Assembly: GCA_963726825.1 (NCBI GenBank)
Contig: CAVSDT010000001.1
Location: forward strand, 806,001-870,000
Reading direction: 5' to 3'
Origin: DATLGB01 sp963726825
Lineage (GTDB): Bacteria > Actinomycetota > Thermoleophilia > Solirubrobacterales > Solirubrobacteraceae
DNA length: 64,000 nucleotides
A model generated the notes under the pieces. It saw only the letters and a list, made by a program, of their open reading frames with translations, was not told the DNA's origin and did not search any database. The position numbers and the translations under genes are program-made. Shown here piece after piece: positions 32,949-42,200 of this stretch (position 1 is the stretch's first letter; each line of letters starts with the position of its first letter).

Positions 32949-34277
32949 TCAGGCGGCGTTGCCCCGCGCGATCTTGCGCAGGTCGAGGGCCTCGTCGAGG
33001 GTCGCTTCGTCGACGCCCTGCTCGCGCGCGGTGTCGCGCAGGGTGCCGCCGGAGGCCGCGGCGGCCTTGACGATGTCGGAGGCCTTGTCGTAGCCGATGA
33101 ACGGGTTGAGTGCGGTGGCGACGGCCAGCGTGCCCTCCGCGGAGGCCTCGCAGCCGGCGAGGTTGGCCTCGATGCCCTCGACGCACTTCTCGCGCAGCGC
33201 CGTGGTCGTCGTGGCGAGGAGGTGGATCGAGCCGAGCAGGTTGCGCGCGATCAGCGGGATGCGCACGTTGAGCTCGAACTGGCCCTGCATGCCGCCGATC
33301 GTGATCGCGGTGTCGTTGCCGATCACCTGCGCGGAGACCTGCAGGACCACCTCGGGGATGACCGGGTTGACCTTGCCCGGCATGATCGAGGAGCCCTTCT
33401 GCAGCTCGGGCAGGAACAGCTCGCCGATCCCTGAGCGGGGGCCGGAGCCCATCAGCGCGAGGTCGTTGGCGATCTTCGTCAACGAGACGGCGACGACCTT
33501 CAGCGCGCCGGAGAGCTCGACGAGCGCGTCGCGGTTGGCCTGCGCCTCGAACGGGTCCTCGGGGGCGGAGATCTCCAGGCCGGAGTCGGCGGCGAGCTTC
33601 TCCCGCACGCCGGCGGCGAAGTCCTTGTGCGTGTTGAGCCCCGTGCCCGTGGCGGTGCCGCCGAGCGGGATCTGCGCCACCTGGGGGAGCGCGTTGCGCA
33701 CGCGCTTGGCGCCGAGGCGGATCTGCGCGGCGTAGCCGGCGAACTCCTGGCCGAGCGTGACCGGGACGGCATCCATCAGGTGCGTGCGCCCGGACTTGAC
33801 GATGTCGACGAACTCGTCGGCCTTCGCGGCGAACGCGCCCTCGAGCGCGTCGAGGGACGGGAGGAGCGCGTTGGTGGCCTCGTCGAGCGCGGCGAGGTGC
33901 ACGGCGGAGGGGAAGACGTCGTTGGAGGACTGCCCCATGTTGACGTCGTCGTTGCGGTGCACGTCCTCGCCGGCGAGGGCCGCGAGGACCTCGTTGGCGT
34001 TCATGTTCGACGAGGTGCCCGAGCCGGTCTGGAAGACGTCGATCGGGAACTGGTCGTCGTGCTCGCCGGCCGCGACGGCGTCGGCGGCCGCGCCGATCCG
34101 CTCGGCCTTGTCGGCGTCGAGCAGGCCGAGCTCCGCGTTCGTGCGCGCGGCCGCGCCCTTGATCCTGCCGAGCCAGCGCACGACCGACACGGGGACCCGC
34201 TCACCCGAGATCGGGAAGTTGTCGACGGCCTTGGTGGTCTCGCCGCCCCACAGCTGCTGGTTCGTCTCTGCGCTCAT
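32949..34277 (-). CDS. fumC: Class II fumarate hydratase
   Basis: 442 residues. The superfamily signature GSSIMPGKVNPVIPE holds the catalytic Ser loop; TGSGTSSNMNANEVLA, HRNDDVNMGQSSNDVFPSAVH and the SGRTHLMDAVPVTLGQE segment with the catalytic His are all present. Interconverts fumarate and malate. Aspartase is the main alternative, but the TGSGTSSN box and shorter length favour fumarase. ATG 34277 follows a TAGCGT -10 box by seven bases, so the mRNA is probably leaderless. Confidence 0.93.
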   Translation of the reverse strand: MSAETNQQLWGGETTKAVDNFPISGERVPVSVVRWLGRIKGAAARTNAELGLLDADKAERIGAAADAVAAGEHDDQFPIDVFQTGSGTSSNMNANEVLAALAGEDVHRNDDVNMGQSSNDVFPSAVHLAALDEATNALLPSLDALEGAFAAKADEFVDIVKSGRTHLMDAVPVTLGQEFAGYAAQIRLGAKRVRNALPQVAQIPLGGTATGTGLNTHKDFAAGVREKLAADSGLEISAPEDPFEAQANRDALVELSGALKVVAVSLTKIANDLALMGSGPRSGIGELFLPELQKGSSIMPGKVNPVIPEVVLQVSAQVIGNDTAITIGGMQGQFELNVRIPLIARNLLGSIHLLATTTTALREKCVEGIEANLAGCEASAEGTLAVATALNPFIGYDKASDIVKAAAASGGTLRDTAREQGVDEATLDEALDLRKIARGNAA

Positions 34278-34284
34278 GCCCTGG

Positions 34285-34290
34285 ACGCTA
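34285..34290 (-). promoter_or_regulatory. -10 box of a leaderless promoter for fumC
   Basis: Minus strand TAGCGT, seven bases before ATG 34277. No clear -35 is visible in the expected place. Confidence 0.5.
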
Positions 34291-34385
34291 CCCACAGGGC
34301 GTCGGTGCGGTCGCGCGATGAGCCCGCGCCGGCCGTCCGCCGCCCCCGCGAGCGGGCGGCTCGGCGCGATCCGCGTCGGATGACG

Positions 34386-34414
34386 TTGCCGCCGCATCGC
34401 GCCGTCCGTAGTGT
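34386..34414 (+). promoter_or_regulatory. Leaderless promoter of the collagen-like gene
   Basis: TTGCCG (34386-34391), 17-base spacer, TAGTGT (34409-34414), then six bases to ATG 34421. Four of six -35 bases match TTGACA. It shares the 143-base gap with the fumC promoter; the middle of the gap holds only GC-rich sequence with a weak hairpin. Confidence 0.6.
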
Positions 34415-34420
34415 CGCGCC

Positions 34421-35035
34421 ATGCCACGCCTCCGCCGGCCGTCACCAGCCACCGTCATCGCGCTGATCGCCCTCTTCGTCGCCCTCGGCGGCACGAGCTA
34501 CGCCGCGATCCGGATCCCCCGCAACGCCGTCACCTCCAAGCAGGTCAAGGATCGGTCGCTGCGGGCCAAGGACTTCGCCCGCGGCCAGCTGCCCCGGGGC
34601 GCCCGCGGCCCGCGCGGCCTCACGGGCGCACCCGGGCCGACCGGCGTGCCCGGCGCGCCCGGGGCCAAGGGGGACTCCGGGGCGGTCGGCGCGCCCGGTG
34701 CCACGGGCCAGACCGGACCGCAGGGCCCCAGCGGCGTGAGCGAGGTCCGCACCGCGTCCTTCACCGGCGAGCAGCTCAAGAACCCGACCACGAACTCCGC
34801 GGTCTCGCTGACCGCGGGCACGTGGGTCCTCGTCGCGAGCGTCAGCAGCGGCACGACGGGGGCGACCACGGAGTGCACGCTGGGCAACGACGTCGTGACC
34901 CTCGGCCCGGGCGAGCACGGCGTGTCGCTCACGTCGGTCGTCCAGCCGGCCGCGACCACGACGTACGCGGTGAACTGCGCGCCGGACGGGTGGTCCGGGT
35001 CGAAGGGGCGCGTGACCGCGGTCCGGATCGGCTAG
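34421..35035 (+). CDS. Secreted collagen-like protein with Thermoleophilia-type N-terminus
   Basis: 204 residues. A signal/anchor segment (about 9-29, ALFVALGGTSYAA) is followed by IRIPRNAVTSKQVKDRSL, a combination I know from many Solirubrobacterales surface proteins. Gly-X-Y repeats run from about residue 62 to 106 (GLTGAPGPTGVPGAPGAKG and on). A beta-rich C-terminal head of about 95 residues ends the chain and contains two cysteines that may pair. It should be exported and form a short triple helix. Function unknown. Confidence 0.85.
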   Translation: MPRLRRPSPATVIALIALFVALGGTSYAAIRIPRNAVTSKQVKDRSLRAKDFARGQLPRGARGPRGLTGAPGPTGVPGAPGAKGDSGAVGAPGATGQTGPQGPSGVSEVRTASFTGEQLKNPTTNSAVSLTAGTWVLVASVSSGTTGATTECTLGNDVVTLGPGEHGVSLTSVVQPAATTTYAVNCAPDGWSGSKGRVTAVRIG

Positions 35036-35871
35036 GGCCGGAACGCGGCGATCTCGCGGGCCATGCCCACGGGATCGTCGTAGGCCATCAGGTAGCCGAC
35101 GCCCTCGAGGACCCGCAGCTGCGCGGAGGGGACGAGGTCGACGACCTCCTCGGCCAGTGACAGCGGGAAGGTCGGGTCGGCGTCGGTCCAGAGCACGAGC
35201 ACGGGACAGGAGATCGCGCCGTAGCCGTCGAGGAGGTCGCTGGCCGGCCCGCGCGGCCAGTGGCGTGAGGCGCGCGCCCAGGCACGGGCGCGGTTGGCGT
35301 TGTGGGGCAGGCCGCCGAGGGCGTGGCGCAGGAGGTCCCGCGCGGCCGGGTTGGCCGTGGCGGTCAGCTCGACACCGCGGTTGGGGCGAAACGCCGCGCG
35401 GGCGCCGCCCGCCGCGAGCGTGCGCAGACCCGGCAGGGCGCCGAGGCGCGCCGTCGCCAGGATGACCCGCTCCCGCCGCTCTCGCCCCGTGCGGCCGTGC
35501 AGGGCGCTCGGGAGCAGGACGAGCGCGCCGGGCTGCAACCCGGCCGCGCAGGCGCGCAGGACGAGCTGGGCGCCGAGGTCGTGGCCTCCCACGATCGGGG
35601 GCCGCGCACCGCAGGTCTCACGCAGGAACCCGCACAGCACGTCGACGAGCCACTCCGTCGTGTACGGGTGGTGCGGGCGGTCCTCGGAGTCGCCGTGGAG
35701 CGGCAGGTCGGGGAGGACGAGCCGGTAGCGGTCAGACAGCTCGTCGACGAGCGGCTCGAACTCCCGGTGGGAGAGCCCCGCGGAGTGCAGCAGGGCCAGC
35801 GCCGGGCCGGTGCCGGCCTCCCGGTAGGCGATCCGCGCACCGTCGGCGTGGTGGTAGAGCCGGAGCTTCAT
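35032..35871 (-). CDS. Alpha/beta-hydrolase fold protein with altered catalytic residues
   Basis: 279 residues. YREAGTGPALALLHSAG is the strand and oxyanion region, VLPDLPLHGDSE follows. The nucleophile elbow is VGGHDLGAQ, with Asp98 as in epoxide hydrolases and haloalkane dehalogenases rather than Ser. Near the end LEGVGYLMAYDDP has Tyr260 where the catalytic His of GxGH is expected. The acid region is WTDADPTFP. It may therefore be inactive or use another base. Start ATG 35871; divergent from the MATE gene. Confidence 0.85.
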   Translation of the reverse strand: MKLRLYHHADGARIAYREAGTGPALALLHSAGLSHREFEPLVDELSDRYRLVLPDLPLHGDSEDRPHHPYTTEWLVDVLCGFLRETCGARPPIVGGHDLGAQLVLRACAAGLQPGALVLLPSALHGRTGRERRERVILATARLGALPGLRTLAAGGARAAFRPNRGVELTATANPAARDLLRHALGGLPHNANRARAWARASRHWPRGPASDLLDGYGAISCPVLVLWTDADPTFPLSLAEEVVDLVPSAQLRVLEGVGYLMAYDDPVGMAREIAAFRP

Positions 35872-35876
35872 CCCCG

Positions 35877-35882
35877 TAGCGT
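35877..35882 (+). promoter_or_regulatory. -10 box of a leaderless promoter for the MATE gene
   Basis: TAGCGT, seven bases before GTG 35890, lying just upstream of the divergent hydrolase start. Confidence 0.5.
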
Positions 35883-35889
35883 CCAGCTC

Positions 35890-37194
35890 GTGGCCTCGGC
35901 GAAGGACATCGACCGCCAGATCGTACGTCTCGCACTGCCCGCGCTCGGCGCGCTCGCGGCGGAGCCCCTCTACCTCCTCGTCGACACGGCGATCGTCGGG
36001 CACCTGGGGACGACGCAGCTGGCCTCCCTGGCCATCGCCGCGACCCTGCTCGGCTCGGCGTTCACCATCTTCAACTTCCTCACCTACGGGACCACCGCGC
36101 AGGTCGCGCGCCTGCACGGCGCGGGGCGTGAGGAGGAGGCCGCGGGCATCGGCGGGCAGGCCGCCTGGCTGGCGCTCGCGATCGGCGTCGCGCTGCTGGT
36201 CGCCGCCGTCGCGCTCGCCGGGCCGGCCGTGGCGGCGATGGGCGGGGACGGATCGACCGCCGACGGGGCGACGACGTACCTGCGCATCTCGGCGCTCGGC
36301 GCGCCGCTGTTCATGCTCGCGGCCGCCGGGCAGGGCTTCATGCGCGGCATCGGGGACCTGAGGACCCCGCTCGTGATCCTCGTCGTCGCCCACGCGGTCA
36401 ACGCCCTGCTGGAGGTCCTGTTCGTCTACGGCTTCGGCTGGGGCCTCGCCGGCTCGGCGTGGGGCACCGTCATCGCCCAGCTCGGGATGGCCGGGGCGTT
36501 CGCGCGGATCCAGCTGCGGGCGGGATGGCCGGCACCCGACGCTGCGCAGATCCGCCGCCTGGCTCGGGTCGGCGGCGAGATCGCCGTGCGCACGACGTCG
36601 CTGCTGGCGGTGTTCCTCGTCTGCTCGGGCGTGCTCGCCCGGGTGGGCGACGCGTCGTTGGCGGCCCATCAGATCGGCTACCAGCTGTTCCTGTTCATCG
36701 CGCTCGTCCTGGACGCCGTGGCGATCGCCGGTCAGGTCATGACCGGCCGGGCGCTCGGCGCAGGGGACGCGACCCTCGCCCGCGCCGCCGGGCGCCGGAT
36801 GATCGGCTGGTCGGCGCTGGCCGGTGCAGGCTTCGCCGTCCTGCTGGTCGCCCTCGCCGGCGTGCTGCCGGAGGTCTTCACCGGCGACGCGGACGTCGTC
36901 GAGCGGGCGGGTGCCATGTGGCCGCTCCTCGTCGCCATGATGCCGTTCAACGGCGCGGTGTTCGCCCTCGACGGGATCCTCATCGGGGCCGGCGACACCC
37001 GCTTCATCGCCCTCGCCATGCTCGCCTCCGCGGCCGTCGCGCTTCCGCTCGCCTTCGTCGCCCTCGCCGCCGGCTGGGGCATCGTTGGCGTGTGGGCGGC
37101 GCTGTGTGCGTTCATCGGCGTGCGGCTGCTCACCTGCCTCGTCCGCTTCGCCGGCACCGGGTGGGCGAGGACGGGTGCGGTGGCGGGCCGCTAG
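35890..37194 (+). CDS. MATE-family (DinF-like) multidrug/metabolite efflux protein
   Basis: 434 residues and about 12 TM helices. IVRLALPALGALAAEPLYLLVDTAIVGHLG is the classic first helix of the DinF branch; AAGQGFMRGIGDLRTPL and its second-half counterpart ILIGAGDTRFI show the internal duplication. Exports drugs or metabolites using a cation gradient; substrate unknown. Start GTG 35890 is set by the upstream -10 box. Confidence 0.92.
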   Translation: MASAKDIDRQIVRLALPALGALAAEPLYLLVDTAIVGHLGTTQLASLAIAATLLGSAFTIFNFLTYGTTAQVARLHGAGREEEAAGIGGQAAWLALAIGVALLVAAVALAGPAVAAMGGDGSTADGATTYLRISALGAPLFMLAAAGQGFMRGIGDLRTPLVILVVAHAVNALLEVLFVYGFGWGLAGSAWGTVIAQLGMAGAFARIQLRAGWPAPDAAQIRRLARVGGEIAVRTTSLLAVFLVCSGVLARVGDASLAAHQIGYQLFLFIALVLDAVAIAGQVMTGRALGAGDATLARAAGRRMIGWSALAGAGFAVLLVALAGVLPEVFTGDADVVERAGAMWPLLVAMMPFNGAVFALDGILIGAGDTRFIALAMLASAAVALPLAFVALAAGWGIVGVWAALCAFIGVRLLTCLVRFAGTGWARTGAVAGR

Positions 37195-37198
37195 GCGG

Positions 37199-37204
37199 TA
37201 GGTT
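37199..37204 (+). promoter_or_regulatory. -10 box before the 37214 gene
   Basis: TAGGTT, nine bases before ATG 37214, a slightly longer spacing than the other leaderless candidates. Confidence 0.4.
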
Positions 37205-37213
37205 CCCGCGGCG

Positions 37214-37561
37214 ATGTCCCCCCTGTCCGTCCTCGCGCAGGTGACCGACCCCTTCGGCGCCGGCACCCCGACCCCGACGGCGACCCCGATCCCGACCGCC
37301 GACACGGGCACGAGTGACACCACGCTGCTCGTGATCGCCGCGGGCGTGCTGATCGTCTTCCTCGCGATCGGGTGGTTCATCACGCGCGACGCCCGCCGCA
37401 ACCTCACCGCCGAGGACCGCGCGGCGATCGAGCGCGGCGACGACGGCCGCGGCGACGACCGGCCCGAGCCGGTGGTCGACCCGCGCAAGAAGGCGCAGCG
37501 GCGCAAGAAGACGCGGGCGCAGCGTCAGGCGCGCAAGGCCAACCGCCCGCGCCGCCGCTAG
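37214..37561 (+). CDS. Hypothetical single-pass membrane protein with basic tail
   Basis: 115 residues: a Pro/Thr-rich N-terminal stretch (PTPTATPIPTADTG) likely outside, one TM helix (about 39-58), then a strongly charged cytoplasmic tail ending in an Arg/Lys-rich run (KKAQRRKKTRAQRQARKANR). The tail could bind nucleic acid or acidic lipids. Not a family I recognise. Its stop overlaps the convergent gene's stop. Confidence 0.72.
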   Translation: MSPLSVLAQVTDPFGAGTPTPTATPIPTADTGTSDTTLLVIAAGVLIVFLAIGWFITRDARRNLTAEDRAAIERGDDGRGDDRPEPVVDPRKKAQRRKKTRAQRQARKANRPRRR

Positions 37562-38022
37562 CGCGGCGGGGCCTTCAGGCGCGCGTCGAGGTTCCGCACG
37601 GTCCACACGGCCTGCGCCGGGTCCAGCCGCTCGAACGGGCGCCGCATCCCGCTGAAGCGCCCGAGACCGCGGTAGTCGGCGAAGCGGACGAAGCGGCCGC
37701 GGAGCGTGAACACGAAGATCTCCTGGCTCTGGGCCGTGTACAGCAGCTGCCCGTCGTAGCGGAAGCCGAGCGCCTTCGACACCTCGTCGCGCGGCGTGTC
37801 GACGTCGAAGACGAGCACCTGGTCCCAGCGGAACGGCGTGAGGTCCGACAGCACGACGGGCACCCCGTCGCGCTCGGACTCCTCGACCGCGCGGGTGATG
37901 CTCTCCGCGAGGATCGCGTCGACCGCGATGCCGTCCTCGTCGCGCGTGAGGTACACGACGGACCCCAGGCCCGTGAAGCACAGCCCCAAGGCGATCGCGA
38001 CGGCGATGAGGGCACGCCCCAT
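37558..38022 (-). CDS. Hypothetical membrane-anchored protein
   Basis: 154 residues. An N-terminal hydrophobic helix (about 3-24, signal or anchor) is followed by a soluble domain with mixed alpha/beta pattern (VPVVLSDLTPFRWDQVLVFDVDT, RYDGQLLYTAQSQEIFVFTLRGRF). No family recognised. ATG 38022 is supported by TACCGT six bases upstream. Divergent from the MarR gene. Confidence 0.72.
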   Translation of the reverse strand: MGRALIAVAIALGLCFTGLGSVVYLTRDEDGIAVDAILAESITRAVEESERDGVPVVLSDLTPFRWDQVLVFDVDTPRDEVSKALGFRYDGQLLYTAQSQEIFVFTLRGRFVRFADYRGLGRFSGMRRPFERLDPAQAVWTVRNLDARLKAPPR

Positions 38023-38028
38023 GGCCTG

Positions 38029-38034
38029 ACGGTA
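38029..38034 (-). promoter_or_regulatory. -10 box of a leaderless promoter for the 38022 gene
   Basis: Minus strand TACCGT, six bases before ATG 38022. Confidence 0.45.
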
Positions 38035-38080
38035 GAGCGCCGAAGGCGTCCGGATGCGTCCATAGTCTTCGCGTCCGACC

Positions 38081-38512
38081 ATGGAGCTCGTCGCCGACGA
38101 TCCGCTGGCCCATCGCGCGCTCGACGGCCTGCTGCGCGCCGAGGCCGCCGTGCGTCGCCGCCTGTCGGCGGACCTCGAGCGGGAGGGCCTCAGCGCCGCC
38201 GGCTTCACCGTGCTCGAGCTGCTGCGCGCCGCCGGCGGGGAGCTCGAGCTGCGCGTCCTGCGCCGCCGCCTCGGCACGTCGAAGGCCAACGCGACGGAGG
38301 TCGTCGGCACGCTCGTCAACCGCGGCCTCGTCACCCGATCCCGCCTGGCGACCGACAAGCGCGCCGTCGCGGTCGCCGCCACCGCGCGCGGCGGGGAGCT
38401 GGTGGACCGGCTCTACCCCGAGCACGCCGTGCGGGTGGCCGCCACGTTCGCTGCGCTCGACGACGCCGAGAAGCGCACGCTCGCCGAGCTGTGCGACCGG
38501 CTCGCGGCCTAG
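38081..38512 (+). CDS. MarR-family transcriptional regulator
   Basis: 143 residues. The winged helix-turn-helix is clear: LSAAGFTVLELLRAAGGELELRVL, RRRLGTSKANATEVVGTLVNRGLVTRSR, and the wing LATDKRAVAVAATARG. It likely represses a nearby or distant promoter and is released by a small ligand. Neighbours (38022 gene, repeat protein, ileS) give no target. Starts at ATG 38081; TAGTCT lies 12 bases upstream. Confidence 0.86.
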   Translation: MELVADDPLAHRALDGLLRAEAAVRRRLSADLEREGLSAAGFTVLELLRAAGGELELRVLRRRLGTSKANATEVVGTLVNRGLVTRSRLATDKRAVAVAATARGGELVDRLYPEHAVRVAATFAALDDAEKRTLAELCDRLAA

Positions 38513-38523
38513 CAGGGCTCGTC

Positions 38524-38529
38524 TAGCCT
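38524..38529 (+). promoter_or_regulatory. -10 box of a leaderless promoter for the repeat protein
   Basis: TAGCCT, seven bases before GTG 38537. Confidence 0.5.
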
Positions 38530-38536
38530 CGCCCGC

Positions 38537-39196
38537 GTGCCCCAGCCGAACAAGCCCCTGCGCGGATCCGCCTTCGAGCTCGTGGACGAGGAGGGCCGCG
38601 TGCGCGCCCGCCTGGCCCCCGGGGAGGACGGCGCCGTCGCGCTCGACCTCGCCGGGCTCGACGGCGCCGTGCGCGTGACGCTCGGGGTCGCGCCCGACGG
38701 CTCGGCGGTGCTCGGCCTCCGTGACGGCGAGGGCACCGTGCGCGTGCTCTCCACCGCGCCGGGGGCGCCGGAGGGCTCGCCGTCGGTCGACGTCATCGAC
38801 GCGGCCGGCCGCCAGCGCGTCTCCGTCCTCCAGGGCGAGGGCCTTCCGAGCGGCATCGCCGTCTGGGACGAGGAGGGCCGTCACCGCGCCGTCCTCGCCC
38901 ATGGCCCGACGCCCGAGCGCGACGCGTCCGTCGAGCTGTGGGACTCCGACGGGCGCTACCGCACCGGCTTCGGCGTCTGGCCCGACGGCTCCACCGGCGT
39001 CGAGCTGCTCGATGACCGCGGCAACGTCCGCGCCCGCCTCGGCGAGCGCCCCGACCGCACCGTCTGCGTCGAGGAGTGGGACGCCGAGGGGCAGCTGCGC
39101 GCGCGTCTCGGGGACCGGCCCGACGGCTCCTTCACGGTCGACTTCTGGGACCGCGACGGCACCTACCGCCACGGGCTGGGCTCCAAGCCCGAGTAG
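38537..39196 (+). CDS. Protein made of nine tandem ~23-residue repeats
   Basis: 219 residues: twelve N-terminal residues, then nine repeats of 23, 23, 25, 23, 25, 23, 23, 23 and 19 residues that fill the rest of the chain exactly. The consensus is V-E-L-W-D-x-x-G-x-x-R, then x-x-L-G-x-x-P-D-G-S-x-x. Each unit looks like two short beta strands joined by a D-x-x-G turn, so a beta-solenoid or propeller-like fold is likely. No signal peptide, so cytoplasmic. I do not know its function. It lies just before ileS on the same strand. Confidence 0.82.
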   Translation: MPQPNKPLRGSAFELVDEEGRVRARLAPGEDGAVALDLAGLDGAVRVTLGVAPDGSAVLGLRDGEGTVRVLSTAPGAPEGSPSVDVIDAAGRQRVSVLQGEGLPSGIAVWDEEGRHRAVLAHGPTPERDASVELWDSDGRYRTGFGVWPDGSTGVELLDDRGNVRARLGERPDRTVCVEEWDAEGQLRARLGDRPDGSFTVDFWDRDGTYRHGLGSKPE

Positions 39197-39239
39197 GCCA
39201 CGCCGGGGGCGCTGCGGCGCGGCTACCGTTGCGCGGGCA

Positions 39240-42200
39240 ATGGCGTATCGCGCGGTCGACCCCCGGCAGTCCTTCCCGGCCCTCGAGCACGAGGTCCTGG
39301 CCCGCTGGCGCGAGCGCGACGTGTTCGCCGAGTCGATGCGCCGGCGCGAGGGCGCCGAGCCGTGGATCTTCTACGAGGGCCCACCGACGGCCAACGGCCG
39401 GCCGGGCGCCCACCACGTGCTCTCGCGCGTGTTCAAGGACGTCTTCCCCCGCTTCAAGACGATGCGCGGGCACCTCGTGCAGCGCAAGGGTGGCTGGGAC
39501 TGCCACGGCCTCCCGGTCGAGATCGCGGTGGAGAAGGAGCTCGGTTTCAACGGCAAGCCCGACATCGAGGCCTACGGCATCGAGGCGTTCAACCGCAAGT
39601 GCCGCGAGTCCGTCTTCACGTTCCTGGAGGACTGGAACGCGCTGACGGAGCGGATCGGCTTCTGGGTCGACCTCGACGACGCCTACCGCACCCTCGACAC
39701 CTCCTACGTCGAGTCCGCCTGGTGGGCGCTGGCGCAGCTGCACGAGAAGGACCTGCTCTACGAGGGCCACAAGGTCGTCCCCTACTGCGTGCGCTGCGGC
39801 ACCGCGCTCTCGAGTCACGAGGTCGCGCAGGGCTACCAGGACGTCATCGACCCCTCGGTCTACGTGCGCTTCCCGGTCGCCGAGCTGCCCGAGGGGAGCC
39901 CGTTGCGAGACGGCGATGACCTCGTCGTGTGGACCACGACGCCGTGGACGCTCGTCTCCAATGCGGCGGCCGCCGTCGACGAGCAGCTCACCTACGTGCG
40001 CGCGACGCCCGCGGGGTCTGACCAGGTCCACGTCCTCGCGGAGGCGCTCGTGACCCGCGTGCTGGGGGAGGGCGCCGAGGTGCTCGACCGCTTCCCTGGT
40101 GCCGCCCTCGTTGGCACGCACTACCACCCGCCGTTCCCCTTCATCACCGCGGCCGAGTACGGCGCCAAGGGCCACACGGTCCTTCCCGCCGACTTCGTCA
40201 CCGACACCGACGGCACGGGCATCGTCCACACCGCGATCGCCTTCGGGGAGGACGACCACCGCCTCGGCCTCGCCAACGACCTCACCGTGGTCAACCCCGT
40301 CAAGCCCGACGGCACCTACGACGAGCGCATCACCGCCTACGCGGGCCGCTGGGTCAAGGATGCCGACGCCGACATCGTCGCCGACCTCGACGAGCGCGGA
40401 CTGCTCGTGCGCGAGGAGGCCTACGAGCACGCCTACCCGCACTGCTGGCGCTGCGGGACGCCGCTGATCTACTACGCCAAGCCGTCCTGGTACATCCGCA
40501 CGTCCCGGCTGCGCGACCGCCTGCTCGCCGCCAACGAGACGGTCAACTGGTACCCGCCGCACATCAAGCACGGCCGCTTCGGCAAGTGGCTCGAGAACAA
40601 CGTCGACTGGGCGATCTCACGCGAGCGCTACTGGGGCACGCCGCTGCCGATCTGGCGCAACGACGCCGGCGAGACCGTGGCGATCGCCTCCCTCGCCGAG
40701 CTGGCCGACAAGAGCGGCCAGCCGATCCTGGACGACCCGCACCGGCCCTACTGCGACGACGTCGAGATCCCCTCCCCGACCGGCGGGGAGCCGCTCAAGC
40801 GCGTCCCCGAGGTCATCGACGTGTGGTTCGACTCGGGCTCGATGCCGTTCGCCCAGTGGGGCGCGCCCCACACCAACGAGGACGTCTTCGAGCAGAACTT
40901 CCCGGCGAACTTCATCTGCGAGGCGCTCGACCAGACCCGCGGCTGGTTCTACTCGCTGCTGGCGATCTCCGCGCTGCTGTTCGACCGGGCGCCCTACGAG
41001 AACGTCGTCTGCCTCGGCCTGCTGCTCGACGGCGACGGCCAGAAGATGTCGAAGTCCAAGGGCAACGTGATCGTCCCGTGGGACGTCATCGACGCCCACG
41101 GCGCCGACGCCTTCCGCTGGTACTTCCTCACCAGCAAGTACCCCTGGGACGGCTACAACTTCACCTCCGACGCCGTCGGCGAGTCGCTGCGCCAGTTCCT
41201 GCTGCAGCTGTGGAACACCTACGGCTTCCACGTCCTCTACGCCAACGCGGCGGGGGAGGACCACTCCCACGCAGCGCCCGCGACCGAGCTCGACCGCTGG
41301 ATCCTCTCGCGCCTGGCCGCGACGACGCAGGCCGTGGGCGACGGCCTCGAGGCCTACGACGCGACGGGCGCCGGCCGTGCCCTGCAGGCCTTCGTCGACG
41401 ACCTCTCCAACTGGTACCTGCGCCGCAACCGGCGCCGCTTCTGGGACGGCGACCCGGCCGCGTTCGGGACGCTGCACACCTGCCTGGTGACGGTGTCCAA
41501 GCTCCTCGCGCCGTTCTGCCCGTTCCTCGCCGACGAGCTCTACGACAACCTCGACGGCTCCGAGCCGAGCGTGCACCTGTGCGACTTCCCGGAGGCGGGT
41601 GAGCGCGACGAGGCGCTCGAGGCGTCGGTCGCGGTCGTGCGCGCGACGGTCGAGATGGGCCGCTCCGCCCGCGCGCAGGCGAAGATGAAGGTGCGCCAGC
41701 CGCTCTCGGCCGCCGTGGTCGTCGCCTCCGGCCCGGAGCGCGCCGCGATCGAGGCGCTCGAGTCCGAGATCCGGGAGGAGCTCAACGTCAAGGCGGTCCG
41801 CTTCGTCGACCGCGCGGACGACCTCGGCTCCTACGAGATCAAGCCCAACTACCGGGCGCTCGGGCCGCGCTTCGGCAAGCAGATGCCGCTCGTGGCCGAC
41901 GCCGTCGCCGAGCTGGACCCCGCGCACGTCGCGAGCGCGCTGCGCGAGGGCCGCACGGTCGGCGTCAACCTCGGCGGCGCCGAGCACGAGCTCGGCCCGG
42001 AGGACCTGATCCTCGCCATGCAGCCGCTCGAGGGCTATCAGGTGGAGCGCGCGGGCTCGCACGCCGTCGCGCTCGAGCTCGACCTCGACGACGACCTGCG
42101 CGCCGAGGGCGTCGCCCGCGAGATCGTCCACGCCGTGCAGAACGCGCGCAAGACCGCCGGCCTCGAGGTCTCCGACCGGATCGCGCTGACGCTCGGCGGA

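Noticed and set aside
35872..37506. Open frame upstream of the alpha/beta hydrolase suggesting a much larger protein
   Set aside because: It is antisense to the MATE transporter and shows only biased composition; the hydrolase family start matches ATG 35871.
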